The notes beneath the pieces were generated by a model, which worked only from the letters and a program-made list of their open reading frames with translations, was not told where the DNA came from and made no database searches. A DNA stretch of 64,000 nt from Ruminococcus sp. (lineage in GTDB: Bacteria > Bacillota_A > Clostridia > Oscillospirales > Ruminococcaceae). The translations under genes were made by a program, and so were the position numbers. Every line of letters begins with the position of its first letter. Within the stretch, counting starts at the first letter, position 1. Of the stretch, positions 1-7,786 are shown piece by piece. The stretch spans positions 62,001-126,000 of the forward strand of contig NZ_JAEEMU010000036.1 in assembly GCF_016283395.1 (NCBI RefSeq), read 5' to 3'.

Positions 1-1
1 T

Positions 2-658
2 GTATGCCTGCCTGTAAGCATTGTTTCGGCAGCTGCAGCCATAGCTATCGTTTTCAGCGGAGTTATAGGCAATATAAGCTCATACAGACTCTATGACGGA
101 ATTATCCTCTGGTGGACAGACTCATACAGAAGAGCTTCTGCCTGTGCAAGCTATGACCCTGAAAAGGTCGATATCGATGATACATTTGATGTTTACTCTT
201 ACCTTAATGATAAGACTATACAGATAATAAAGAAAAATCCAGCTTACGGAACAGGTCCCGATCAGCTCGGTCTTGTTACTCTTAATTATAATGTAGAGAT
301 CCCCGAGAACCTCACTCTTGAACAGTATGTTATCCACCCGAACAACATAGGTTCCTTTGACAGGGTATACAACGAGTACCTTTATACAGCTGTTACAAGA
401 GGCATACCTTCGCTTGTTGCAATGCTTATCGCACTTTGCGGTGCATTGGTGCTGGGTATCAAGTCCTTCCGCAGGAGAAAGACCGCAGAGGCATTTGCGG
501 TGCTTGCAGTAACTATATCGGGTATGCTGATATTCTTCGTAAGCTGCGGCAGTATAGCCGTTACACCTGTATTCTGGATAGCAGCAGGAGCTGCCTGTGC
601 GGGTGTCGTTACCGATAAGGAAATGAAAGCTCAGAAAAAGCTTGCAAAGAAAAAATAA
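2..658 (+). CDS. O-antigen ligase/polymerase family membrane protein, C-terminal part
   Basis: Open from the left edge of the window, so only the last 218 residues are visible. A hydrophobic helix comes first, then a soluble loop containing NPAYGTGPDQLGLV and, about 45 residues later, FDRVYNEYLYTAVTRG, then two more membrane helices and a Lys-rich tail. The G-G-D/Q region followed by an N-E-Y motif just before a membrane helix is the usual end of the Wzy_C/O-antigen ligase family, which polymerises or transfers surface polysaccharide at the outer face of the membrane. Assignment rests on this motif order only; the N-terminal helices lie outside the window. The gene ends in TAA and is followed by repetitive non-coding sequence. 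Confidence 0.6.
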   Translation, partial: VCLPVSIVSAAAAIAIVFSGVIGNISSYRLYDGIILWWTDSYRRASACASYDPEKVDIDDTFDVYSYLNDKTIQIIKKNPAYGTGPDQLGLVTLNYNVEIPENLTLEQYVIHPNNIGSFDRVYNEYLYTAVTRGIPSLVAMLIALCGALVLGIKSFRRRKTAEAFAVLAVTISGMLIFFVSCGSIAVTPVFWIAAGAACAGVVTDKEMKAQKKLAKKK

Positions 659-660
659 TA

Positions 661-769
661 TAGCCATGAGCCATTAGCCGAAAGAGTTCGCTTACGCTCA
701 CATTATTTAAATTATTCGCCGAAGGCGACACATTGGCTAACAGCTAAAGGCTAAAGGCTAAGTGCTAAG
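661..769. repeat. Intergenic repeat-like block
   Basis: Non-coding stretch with an outer inverted pair (TTAGCC near 674-679, GGCTAA near 735-740), a small hairpin TTCGCCGAAGGCGA, and then a short tandem run of AGGCTAA-like heptamers at 735-769. I see no gene in it. Such GGCTAA-rich spacers look like non-coding repeat remnants, not a regulatory site. Confidence 0.4.
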
Positions 770-797
770 AACGTAAGTATCGACTAACAAAAAACTC

Positions 798-825
798 TTG
801 ATTTTTTGTAAATATATGATACAAT
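798..825 (+). promoter_or_regulatory. sigma-A promoter of the ferredoxin gene
   Basis: TTGATT at 798-803, a 16-bp spacer and TACAAT at 820-825. The predicted start near 832 gives a leader of about 46 nt before the ferredoxin ATG at 878. Confidence 0.55.
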
Positions 826-877
826 GTAAATAACGAGGAGCAAGTAAGCTCCCGATTAATACGGAGGTGTATGTATA

Positions 878-1048
878 ATGGCATATATTATTTCTGATGA
901 TTGTGTAATGTGCGGTGCTTGCGCAGGTGAGTGCCCAGTAGGCGCAATTTCTGAGGGCGACGGCAAGTACGTTATCGACGCTGATGCTTGTGTTGAGTGC
1001 GGTGCTTGTGCAGGCGTATGTCCTGTTGGTGCTCCTAACGCTGAGTAA
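878..1048 (+). CDS. 2[4Fe-4S] ferredoxin
   Basis: A 56-residue protein with two CxxCxxCxxxCP clusters (CVMCGACAGECP and CVECGACAGVCP), the classic clostridial bacterial-type ferredoxin. It binds two [4Fe-4S] clusters and acts as a soluble low-potential electron carrier in the cytoplasm, for example between pyruvate:ferredoxin oxidoreductase and hydrogenase. GGAGGTG at 863-869 sits 8 nt before the ATG. The gene is monocistronic, with its own promoter upstream and a strong terminator 12 nt after the stop. Length and cluster spacing match the family exactly, so the call is secure; the electron-transfer partners are inference. Confidence 0.95.
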   Translation: MAYIISDDCVMCGACAGECPVGAISEGDGKYVIDADACVECGACAGVCPVGAPNAE

Positions 1049-1060
1049 TCAAAAAAGCGT

Positions 1061-1096
1061 AAGCAGTTCCTTATAACGGAACTGCTTATTTTTTTA
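1061..1096 (+). terminator. Intrinsic terminator after ferredoxin
   Basis: Perfect 10-bp stem, AAGCAGTTCC at 1061-1070 with GGAACTGCTT at 1078-1087, a 7-nt loop, then a T run. It lies between two convergent genes and may also stop the minus-strand DUF1540 transcript. Confidence 0.9.
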
Positions 1097-1103
1097 CTGT
1101 TTA

Positions 1104-1286
1104 TTATTCGCAGCAGCCTGAGCGTTTTACGAATGAATTACAGTCGGTACACTCGGGTACAGTAGGATCAGACTCATGTGTGCCCACTGATATGCAGTCG
1201 AGAGAACAGTAGTTTTCGGATACGAGGTTGTGGCGGCACTGTGAAACGTCACATTTGATACTCTTGTTTTTCTTCATTTCTTCCAT
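1104..1286 (-). CDS. DUF1540 domain-containing small cysteine-rich protein
   Basis: Sixty residues with eight cysteines, among them CDVSQCRHN, CSLDCISVG and CTDCNSF near the C-terminus. This is the DUF1540 pattern of small Firmicutes proteins, presumably metal-binding through the cysteines; the function is unknown. I chose the second in-frame ATG (minus-strand start 1286) because the GGAG ribosome site overlaps the first ATG but is 9 nt from the second. The gene stands alone, convergent with ferredoxin and divergent from the acidic membrane protein downstream. Confidence 0.75.
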   Translation of the reverse strand: MEEMKKNKSIKCDVSQCRHNLVSENYCSLDCISVGTHESDPTVPECTDCNSFVKRSGCCE

Positions 1287-1400
1287 GATAAACATCTCCG
1301 ATCATTGAATTGTCCTTGCGGACTATGTATATTCTGCCACAATAATTATGAATTATTCGTTATGGATTTATTACAGCATGAAAACAAATTGGGAGAAATA

Positions 1401-1429
1401 TTGACTTTTGTATCGGTTTATGATAATAT
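1401..1429 (+). promoter_or_regulatory. sigma-A promoter of the acidic membrane protein
   Basis: TTGACT at 1401-1406, 17-bp spacer, TAATAT at 1424-1429. Predicted start near 1436, about 48 nt before the ATG at 1484. Confidence 0.5.
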
Positions 1430-1483
1430 AATCGTTGAGGGGGAATACTCTCTCTTAATGATATTTTTACGGAGGGGATCTAT

Positions 1484-3427
1484 ATGTCAAATTATGATCA
1501 GAACAATGGCTTCGATAATTCTCAGTTCGATGCTTCAATGAGTGCTTCGGGCGTTGAGAATGTTACAAAAAAGAGTAAGGGAAAAAAGGCAGCTATGATA
1601 GGGGGTATATCTGCAGCTGTAGTAGTAGGCGGCGGTGCAGCAGCTTACGCTTTCTCTGACACAGTAAAAAATCAGGTAAAGCTTCGTCTTAGCAAGCCTG
1701 AAAAGTATTATGCATGGGTTACTGAGAAGAATTCTTCGACTCTCGGAGAAATGCTCAGTGAAAGCTATAAGAAACGCCTCGACAATATGAAAAAGGGACA
1801 GCAGGTCGACCTTTCTGTTTATTATGAGGCAAACGACAACGTAAAGGACCTTATCATTGACGAGCTCTTCGGTGGAAGAGGAAACGATGATGATGCCGAT
1901 CAGATCATCGACGTTATCCAGAATATCGACAAGGTTTCATTGTCGGGAAGTCTTTCTGCAAAGAAGGGCAATATGAACACAAATGTGGGCTTAGATGTTA
2001 ATGATGACCGCATCGTAAGCTTTGACGTTGCAGGAAATACAGATGAAATGAGCTATTTCTTCCGTGTTCCCGAATTAAAGGAGCAGTGGCTCGGCGTTGA
2101 CGCTTCAGACCTCGGTGAAGAGGCTGGAATGTCTGAGATAGTTGAGGCATACAAGGAGATACTCAAGGATCCCGGTTCATTCCTTTCACCTGAGGATCTT
2201 GAGACTGAGGTCAACAGATATGCAGGCGTATGGTCAAGCTATGTTGACGAAGTTAAGCTTGAAAAGAGCGAAGAGATCGACATCTGCGACATTACTGTAA
2301 ATTACACTGTTGCTACTGTTGAACTCAACGACAAGGACATGGATAAGCTCGAACTTGAATTCCTCAAGGAACTGAAAAACGACAAGGTCATCAAGAAGAT
2401 CATCACAGATAAGCTTGACCTCATGGACGAGGACGAGTTTGAAGATGAGATACAGGACGAGATCGATTCTGTAAAGGAAGACCTCGAAGATGATGATTAC
2501 GATAAGGATACTATTGTTACAATAGATACTTATATCGACGCTACAGGTACTATCCGCGGATTTAATTTTGATTCCGACGGCAATTCAGTATTTATGGCTC
2601 TCGGCAAGGACGGCGACAACATCAGAGGCGAGTTAAGAGCTACTGACGAAGACGGCGATGTTCCTTTCTCTGTAAAGCTCAATGCTGAGGAAAACGGCAA
2701 GAAGTACAGCGGAGATATCACTTTCGCATATGAGTCTTACTCATATTATGATGATGAAAGCAACACTAAGGAAGCGGTACTGAAGTTTGACGATTTTGAG
2801 GTCGTTGACGAGGACAAGGGCTATGTAAACTGTGATGTTTCCTTAAATATCCCTGACCTTGATCCTATCGACATTTCTTTAAGTACTGACGGCAAGAAGC
2901 AGGATATCAACTATACTATCCGTCTTAACGGAACAGATTACGGCAAGATAGGCGTAACATACGGCATTAAGTATGGTGTGGACGTTGATCTCCCTGACAA
3001 GAGCAGTGCTTGTATGATCGACAAAGACCAGATGGAAGATTTCGACATCGACAGCTATATAACAAGCGATGAGATAAGCAAGTTCGTAGAGGATAAGCTT
3101 CTCCAGATCGGCTTTAGCAAGGAGCTGTCCGAAGTAGCAGCTGAAAGCGTCAAGGAAGGTTATGATGAGCGCGCAGAAGGCGGCTCACTCTTTGACGATG
3201 ATGACGACTGGGATTATGACGATGACGACTGGGATGACTATGACTGGGACGATGATGACGATGATGATATCATCGGCGGTTCAGACAACTCAGGCTTCCA
3301 GTATGAATTCAACCGTGATAACTACAAGTATGAAGACTTCAAGGACTTCTATACAAAGGAAGAATTTGAAGAGATGCTTGACGAAATGGAAAAATACTAC
3401 GAAGAATATAACAAGAAAGCTTCATAA
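1484..3427 (+). CDS. Membrane-anchored acidic protein of unknown function
   Basis: A 647-residue protein: a short cytoplasmic N-terminus with a KKSKGKK basic patch, one membrane helix (about 38-58, Ala/Val/Gly-rich), then a large, highly acidic extracytoplasmic region. The juxtamembrane part (SKPEKYYAWV) and the repeated beta-rich segments resemble an uncharacterised family I have seen in Ruminococcus proteins, but I cannot name a function. Around residues 565-592 there is an Asp-rich run with Trp/Tyr at intervals, encoded by GATGAC repeats at about 3195-3270, which could bind divalent cations. A GGAGGGG ribosome site precedes the ATG. The gene is monocistronic with its own promoter and terminator. 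A structural or surface-stabilising role is only a guess. Confidence 0.7.
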   Translation: MSNYDQNNGFDNSQFDASMSASGVENVTKKSKGKKAAMIGGISAAVVVGGGAAAYAFSDTVKNQVKLRLSKPEKYYAWVTEKNSSTLGEMLSESYKKRLDNMKKGQQVDLSVYYEANDNVKDLIIDELFGGRGNDDDADQIIDVIQNIDKVSLSGSLSAKKGNMNTNVGLDVNDDRIVSFDVAGNTDEMSYFFRVPELKEQWLGVDASDLGEEAGMSEIVEAYKEILKDPGSFLSPEDLETEVNRYAGVWSSYVDEVKLEKSEEIDICDITVNYTVATVELNDKDMDKLELEFLKELKNDKVIKKIITDKLDLMDEDEFEDEIQDEIDSVKEDLEDDDYDKDTIVTIDTYIDATGTIRGFNFDSDGNSVFMALGKDGDNIRGELRATDEDGDVPFSVKLNAEENGKKYSGDITFAYESYSYYDDESNTKEAVLKFDDFEVVDEDKGYVNCDVSLNIPDLDPIDISLSTDGKKQDINYTIRLNGTDYGKIGVTYGIKYGVDVDLPDKSSACMIDKDQMEDFDIDSYITSDEISKFVEDKLLQIGFSKELSEVAAESVKEGYDERAEGGSLFDDDDDWDYDDDDWDDYDWDDDDDDDIIGGSDNSGFQYEFNRDNYKYEDFKDFYTKEEFEEMLDEMEKYYEEYNKKAS

Positions 3428-3440
3428 CAAAGCATAAAGA

Positions 3441-3469
3441 AAGACCTCCGTTTATCGGAGGTCTTTTTG
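3441..3469 (+). terminator. Intrinsic terminator
   Basis: AAGACCTCCG at 3441-3450 pairs perfectly with CGGAGGTCTT at 3456-3465, with loop TTTAT and a run of T. It closes the acidic membrane protein gene. Confidence 0.92.
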
Positions 3470-3483
3470 TTTAGTCGTTAGCC

Positions 3484-3700
3484 TGTAGGGGCTGATGCCC
3501 ACATCAGCCCGAGTGGTTAGTGCATAGTGATTAGATTTGTAGGGACGACCATTGGTCGTCCGTGCTTTACGCAATAAATATCATGAGCGTACTGTAGGGG
3601 CGAGTTCTGCTCGCCCGTGTACCCGTAACCGTTATGTATGCCGTGATTTGTAGGGAGATGTCCGTATAACAAAAAGGGCGGATAATATCCGCCCCTACGA
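3484..3700. repeat. Cluster of four short palindromes next to TAGGG motifs
   Basis: The 393-nt gap 3428-3820 holds four hairpins with different stems: GGGCTGATG/CATCAGCCC (3489-3510), GGACGACC/GGTCGTCC (3543-3561), GGGCGAG/CTCGCCC (3598-3616) and GGGCGGAT/ATCCGCCC (3676-3694). The first three are entered through TGTAGGG(G) on the plus strand. The fourth is followed by CCCCTACG, so it faces the other way. They look like members of the widespread REP-type TGTAGGGGCG palindromes. The rest of the gap, to 3820, is featureless. Confidence 0.6.
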
Positions 3701-3820
3701 GCTGAGCCAGCTCAACCGCTTCCACGTTGCCGCTTACAAGCTCGCTCACCCTTAACAAAATCTTTAATCGTACATCGCTTACAGCACGTTTAACTACGAA
3801 TTATGTATTGATACTACTCA

Positions 3821-5020
3821 CTACTTACTACTCTCTAATTTTAAGAGTTTGGAAAGTATGACATTTGCGGCATCGAACTTGCTCATAAGCTCAAGCTCTT
3901 CATCGCCGTTCTGAGTTATCATGGTAATGATATTGGTATCAGTTCCGAAGCCCGAACCTGCTTTTCTCAAAGAATTAGCGCATATCATGTCGCAGTTCTT
4001 CTTTGTGAGCTTCTTGCGTGAGTTTTCGATAACATTGTCGGTCTCCATTGAGAAGCCGCAAATCACCTGTCCTTCACGGCGGTTCTCACCGATATATTTG
4101 AGGATATCGGTAGTGCGCTTCAACGGTATGCTCATATCGTCATCAGACTTCTTTATCTTGCTGTCGGCAGTTGTTACGGGAGTATAGTCAGCTACCGCAG
4201 CAGCCTTTATAACTATATCAGTCTCGTCAAGGCGTTCCTTTACTGCGTTGAACATATCCTCGGCAGATTTTACGGGAACAACATTCACGAACATAGGCGG
4301 CTCAACGTCTGTATGAGCAGCAACTACGGTAACATCTGCACCTCTGAGCATAGCAGCTCTTGCAAGAGCAAAGCCCATTTTGCCACTTGAATGATTTGTG
4401 ATAAATCTTACAGGGTCTATGCTCTCACGGGTAGCACCTGCGGTAACCAGTACCTTCTTGCCTGCAAGGTCTTTCTCGAAAGCAGCCTCGCGGACGATGT
4501 ATTCCAGAAGAGTTTCCTCATCGGGGAGCTTTCCGTCGCCAATATCGCGGTTGGCAAGCATACCTCTTACGGGCTCTACTATCTCATAGCCGAACTTTTT
4601 CAACTTCTCGATATTGTCCTGAACGATAGGGTTATGGAACATATTATGGTTCATTGCAGGAGCGATTATCTTCTTGCAGGTACAAGCCATAACAGTAGTT
4701 GTGAGCATATCGTCTGCGATACCGTTTGCTATCTTGCCGATAACATTTGCGGAAGCAGGAGCTATCATTACTACGTCAGCCTTTTTTGCGATAGAAACGT
4801 GCTCGACACTGTATTCAAAGTTACGGTCGAATGTATCTATCAGGCACTTGTGCTGAGTAAGAGTCTCAAAAGTAAGCGGATGAACAAAATTAAGAGAATT
4901 CGGAGTCATGGCAACATGGACATCTGCACCAAGCTTTGTGAGCATACGTGCAAGGTTGCATATCTTGTATACGGCTATAGAGCCTGTAACTCCGAGTAAA
5001 ACTGTTTTTCCTGTAAGCAT
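3821..5020 (-). CDS. coaBC: Bifunctional phosphopantothenoylcysteine decarboxylase / phosphopantothenate-cysteine ligase
   Basis: Makes 4'-phosphopantetheine for coenzyme A in two steps: CoaB joins cysteine to 4'-phosphopantothenate, and CoaC decarboxylates the product with FMN. The N-terminal half (about 1-180) is a flavoprotein fold with the conserved HVSIAKKADVVMIAPASAN stretch, the ADDMLTT motif and AMNHNM. The C-terminal half (about 190-399) opens with VLVTAGATRESIDPVRFI and NHSSGKMG, the CoaB nucleotide-binding region, and has AAAVADYTP. The chosen ATG at 5020 has an AAGGA site 8 nt upstream and gives 399 residues, the usual length. It starts 13 nt after the stop of the dehydrogenase gene, so it is last in a three-gene operon. 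Confidence 0.95.
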   Translation of the reverse strand: MLTGKTVLLGVTGSIAVYKICNLARMLTKLGADVHVAMTPNSLNFVHPLTFETLTQHKCLIDTFDRNFEYSVEHVSIAKKADVVMIAPASANVIGKIANGIADDMLTTTVMACTCKKIIAPAMNHNMFHNPIVQDNIEKLKKFGYEIVEPVRGMLANRDIGDGKLPDEETLLEYIVREAAFEKDLAGKKVLVTAGATRESIDPVRFITNHSSGKMGFALARAAMLRGADVTVVAAHTDVEPPMFVNVVPVKSAEDMFNAVKERLDETDIVIKAAAVADYTPVTTADSKIKKSDDDMSIPLKRTTDILKYIGENRREGQVICGFSMETDNVIENSRKKLTKKNCDMICANSLRKAGSGFGTDTNIITMITQNGDEELELMSKFDAANVILSKLLKLESSK

Positions 5021-5033
5021 GGTAAACGCTTCC

Positions 5034-6014
5034 TTATATATGGAGTTCGTTAGCGCACTCTTCACCCTTGTGGCAGGCGATAAGGTTGCTGACGGTAGTT
5101 TCTGCGATATTGCTGAGAGCTTCCTCGGTGAGGAAAGCCTGATGTGAAGTTACGATGACATTCGGCATGGAGATAAGTCTTGCAAGAGTATCATCGGCGA
5201 TGATATGTCCCGAGAAGTCCTGGAAGAACACGTTTGCTTCTTCTTCGTATACATCGAGGCAGGCTGCACCTATCTTACGTGCCTTTATGCCTTCGAGGAG
5301 GGCTTCTGCGTCAATGAGAGCACCTCTTGATGTATTGACGATGACTACGCCCTTTTTCAGCTTTTCTATGGACTTTTCATCTATCATGTGGTAAGTCTCA
5401 TCGGTGAGAGGGCAGTGGAAGGAGATTATATCGCTGCGGCTGAAAAGCTCGTCAAGCTCAACGTACTCGATATCGCTGTCCTTTGCAGGGAATTTGTCAT
5501 AAGCGATAACGTTCATTCCGAAGCCGCGGCAGATGTTGATGAAGATACGTCCGATCTTACCTGTACCCACAACACCTACGGTCTTGCCGTGAAGGTCAAA
5601 GCCTGTAAGTCCGTTCAGTGAGAAGTTGTGATCTCTTGTGCGGATAAAAGCCTTGTGAACGCGGCGGATAGAAGTGAGCAGGAGAGCCATTGCGTGTTCT
5701 GCAACAGCATAAGGTGAATAAGCAGGAACACTTACTACTCGCAGCTTTCCCTTTGCGTACTTGATATCAACGTTGTTATAGCCTGCACATCTGAGAGCAA
5801 GTATCTTTACTCCAAGCTCGGAAAGCTTGTCTATTACAGCGGCATTGACAGTATCATTTACGAATACGCAGACTGCTTCACAGCCCTTTGCAAGTGCGGC
5901 AGTATCCTCGTTGAGCTTTGTCTCGTAAAACTTGAACGTGATCTTGTTTTCCTTGCCGTATTTCTCGAATGAGGGAGTGTCATAGGGCTTGGTATCGAAA
6001 AAAGCGACCTTCAT
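5034..6014 (-). CDS. ldhA: D-isomer-specific 2-hydroxyacid dehydrogenase, D-lactate dehydrogenase-like
   Basis: A 326-residue NAD-dependent dehydrogenase of the D-lactate dehydrogenase type, likely reducing pyruvate to D-lactate in the cytoplasm. Visible signatures are the Rossmann GTGKIG, the catalytic Arg in NTSRGALID, the Glu in DVYEEEA, and the His in TSHQAFLTEEAL, which is the LdhA-type active-site block. Length is typical. The ribosome site GGAAGGTG lies upstream of the ATG. The gene sits between a cysteine hydrolase (50 nt upstream) and coaBC (13 nt downstream). Substrate is inferred from the family; another 2-ketoacid is possible. Confidence 0.88.
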   Translation of the reverse strand: MKVAFFDTKPYDTPSFEKYGKENKITFKFYETKLNEDTAALAKGCEAVCVFVNDTVNAAVIDKLSELGVKILALRCAGYNNVDIKYAKGKLRVVSVPAYSPYAVAEHAMALLLTSIRRVHKAFIRTRDHNFSLNGLTGFDLHGKTVGVVGTGKIGRIFINICRGFGMNVIAYDKFPAKDSDIEYVELDELFSRSDIISFHCPLTDETYHMIDEKSIEKLKKGVVIVNTSRGALIDAEALLEGIKARKIGAACLDVYEEEANVFFQDFSGHIIADDTLARLISMPNVIVTSHQAFLTEEALSNIAETTVSNLIACHKGEECANELHI

Positions 6015-6064
6015 GTAATTTCACCTTCCAATATCATATAGCGGCTGAGCCGTCTATTCTATTA

Positions 6065-6583
6065 TTACACTATCTTTGCAAATATACCTGCAAGTGAAGC
6101 GATATATGTTTTCTGAACTGTATCGGCAGGGATAGTCTCGCCGTTTATAGTCAGATCCATAGTTGCGCAGGCATTTGCCACAAGAGTTACATCATAGCCG
6201 TGATCCATAGCAGCGCGGACTGTTGTATCAACGCACATATGTGTCATCATACCGCATACGATGAGCTTTTCAACGCCGAGACTGCGCAGGCAGTCGTTTA
6301 GCTCTGTACCGAGGAAGCTGTTAGGGCAGTATTTTACTATAACAGTATCAGTGGGCAGAGGCTTTATCCTGTCTGAGATCTCGCAGCCGTATGTCCCCTC
6401 GACAAAAAAGTCGTCATCCAGCTGGTTGATATGCTTTATATATATAATGTGGCGGCCGAGTTCGCGGCTCTCTTTGATAAGGTCGATTATGTGATCCTCT
6501 GCCTGACGGGCGTTATGAAGCTCACAAGCTCCTCCTTCAAAGTAGTCGTTTTGTACATCTATGATAAGTAAAGCTTCTTTCAT
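6065..6583 (-). CDS. Isochorismatase-family cysteine hydrolase
   Basis: A 172-residue alpha/beta hydrolase of the isochorismatase-like family (nicotinamidases, isochorismatases, ureidoacrylate hydrolases). The Asp of the triad is in LLIIDVQNDYF (D9), the Lys is in VIVKYCPNSF, and the nucleophilic Cys is in MMTHMCVDTTVRAA. The cis-peptide GMMTHMC context is complete, so the enzyme should be active. The substrate cannot be read from sequence; nicotinamidase is less likely because its metal-binding His motif is not evident. The ribosome site GAGGAG precedes the ATG. It is first in the operon with ldhA and coaBC and has a near-consensus promoter. Confidence 0.85.
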   Translation of the reverse strand: MKEALLIIDVQNDYFEGGACELHNARQAEDHIIDLIKESRELGRHIIYIKHINQLDDDFFVEGTYGCEISDRIKPLPTDTVIVKYCPNSFLGTELNDCLRSLGVEKLIVCGMMTHMCVDTTVRAAMDHGYDVTLVANACATMDLTINGETIPADTVQKTYIASLAGIFAKIV

Positions 6584-6617
6584 AATTCATATCTCCTCAT
6601 ATAATATTTTTAATTTT

Positions 6618-6646
6618 AGTATACCACATCGAGTTAGCTCTGTCAA
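6618..6646 (-). promoter_or_regulatory. sigma-A promoter of the hydrolase-ldhA-coaBC operon
   Basis: On the minus strand, TTGACA (plus 6646-6641), 17-bp spacer, TATACT (plus 6623-6618). Near-consensus, just upstream of the operon's first ATG at 6583. Confidence 0.75.
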
Positions 6647-6835
6647 TCATTTTACCCGTTGTCATAATAACGAAAAATCCTGTTTTTTCGGTCGAAAAAA
6701 TGTAAGGGAGTATAGTGCGGACAGGGCAGGTACATAAAAAACGGGGGCGAAATATAACGCATTGTATAATACATAGTGTATAATACGAATGGTAAGACGA
6801 TGACATGAGTGCATCATGTATTAAGAGTGGGAATA
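6647..6835. other. Non-coding divergent intergenic region
   Basis: Part of the 436-nt gap 6584-7019 between divergent operons. I see no gene. The decamer TGTATAATAC occurs twice, at 6763-6772 and 6777-6786, which could be a binding site or alternative minus-10 elements. A U-rich hairpin-like stretch lies around 6680-6700. Confidence 0.35.
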
Positions 6836-6864
6836 TTGAAAAAGCAACGCTGCTATGGTATAAT
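6836..6864 (+). promoter_or_regulatory. sigma-A promoter of the ABC/two-component operon
   Basis: TTGAAA at 6836-6841, 17-bp spacer, TATAAT at 6859-6864. The predicted start near 6871 leaves a leader of about 149 nt before the ABC ATPase ATG at 7020. Confidence 0.75.
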
Positions 6865-7019
6865 TGATATGTTACAGTAATTAATAATAAACAAATAAGA
6901 ATTTGATAAGAATTTTATAGTAGTATGATAAAGATGTTTTTGGAAAAATGAGGTATACTAAGATCACAGAATAAATGCAGAACGCTTTCGGGCGCAGCTG
7001 CGGAAAAGGAGTATTTTTT

Positions 7020-7781
7020 ATGAGTACTGCTGTATTACATACAGAAAAGTTGTGCAAGACCTTCTCAAGCGGAGGATTTCAGCAGCACGTTATCAAAAAT
7101 CTTGATATTGAGATACGCGAAAAGGATTTTACTGTGATCATGGGTTCTTCGGGCTCGGGCAAATCAACGCTTCTGTACGCGCTTTCGGGTATGGATAAGC
7201 CCTCGCTGGGAAAGGTTTTCTTCGGCAATGAGGATATATCGGGTTATTCTAACGATGAGCTTGCGGTGTTCCGCCGTAAGAACTGCGGATTTGTATTCCA
7301 GAGCATATACCTTCTTGAAAATATGACAGTGTTCGACAATGTTATGACGGGAGCACTTGTTGCACAAAAAAACTCTGCCGACCTTGTTAAAAAAGCCGAA
7401 CAGCTTCTTGAAAAAGTAGGCATAAAGAAAGAGTGCTGGAAGAAGTATCCCAACCAGCTTTCGGGCGGTGAATGTCAGCGTGTGGGCATAGTTCGTGCAG
7501 TAATAAACGAGCCTAAGATACTCTTTGCGGACGAGCCGACGGGAAGCCTTAACTCAGCATCGAGCCATGATGTGCTGGATATTTTTACCGAGCTTCACAA
7601 TAAAGGGCAGAGCATAGTCATGGTAACACATGATGTAAAGACTGCTCTCCGCGGAAACAGAGTCATCTTCCTGTCTGACGGTACTATCAGCGGCGAGTAT
7701 GAGATGCCGAAATTCGGTACTGATGATATTAAGAAACGCCGTGAAGGCTTGCAGGATTTCCTTGACAGAATGGGGTGGTGA
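7020..7781 (+). CDS. ABC transporter ATP-binding protein (MacB/BceA-like)
   Basis: A 253-residue ATPase that would power the FtsX-type permease encoded 5 nt downstream. Walker A GSSGSGKST is near residues 42-50, the Q-loop is in CGFVFQS, the signature is LSGGECQR and Walker B is ILFADEP, followed by the H-loop VTHD. This is the LolD/MacB/BceA subfamily, which works by mechanotransmission on peptides or lipids instead of simple import. The start at 7020 is preferred over an upstream ATG because AAAGGAG lies 9 nt before it. The operon continues with permease, beta-lactamase-fold protein, response regulator and kinase, an arrangement resembling antimicrobial-peptide sensing modules. Confidence 0.9.
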   Translation: MSTAVLHTEKLCKTFSSGGFQQHVIKNLDIEIREKDFTVIMGSSGSGKSTLLYALSGMDKPSLGKVFFGNEDISGYSNDELAVFRRKNCGFVFQSIYLLENMTVFDNVMTGALVAQKNSADLVKKAEQLLEKVGIKKECWKKYPNQLSGGECQRVGIVRAVINEPKILFADEPTGSLNSASSHDVLDIFTELHNKGQSIVMVTHDVKTALRGNRVIFLSDGTISGEYEMPKFGTDDIKKRREGLQDFLDRMGW

Positions 7782-7786
7782 CGGCA

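Noticed and set aside
6597..6806. Short minus-strand frame before the hydrolase
   Set aside because: It overlaps a near-consensus promoter and has no ribosome site.
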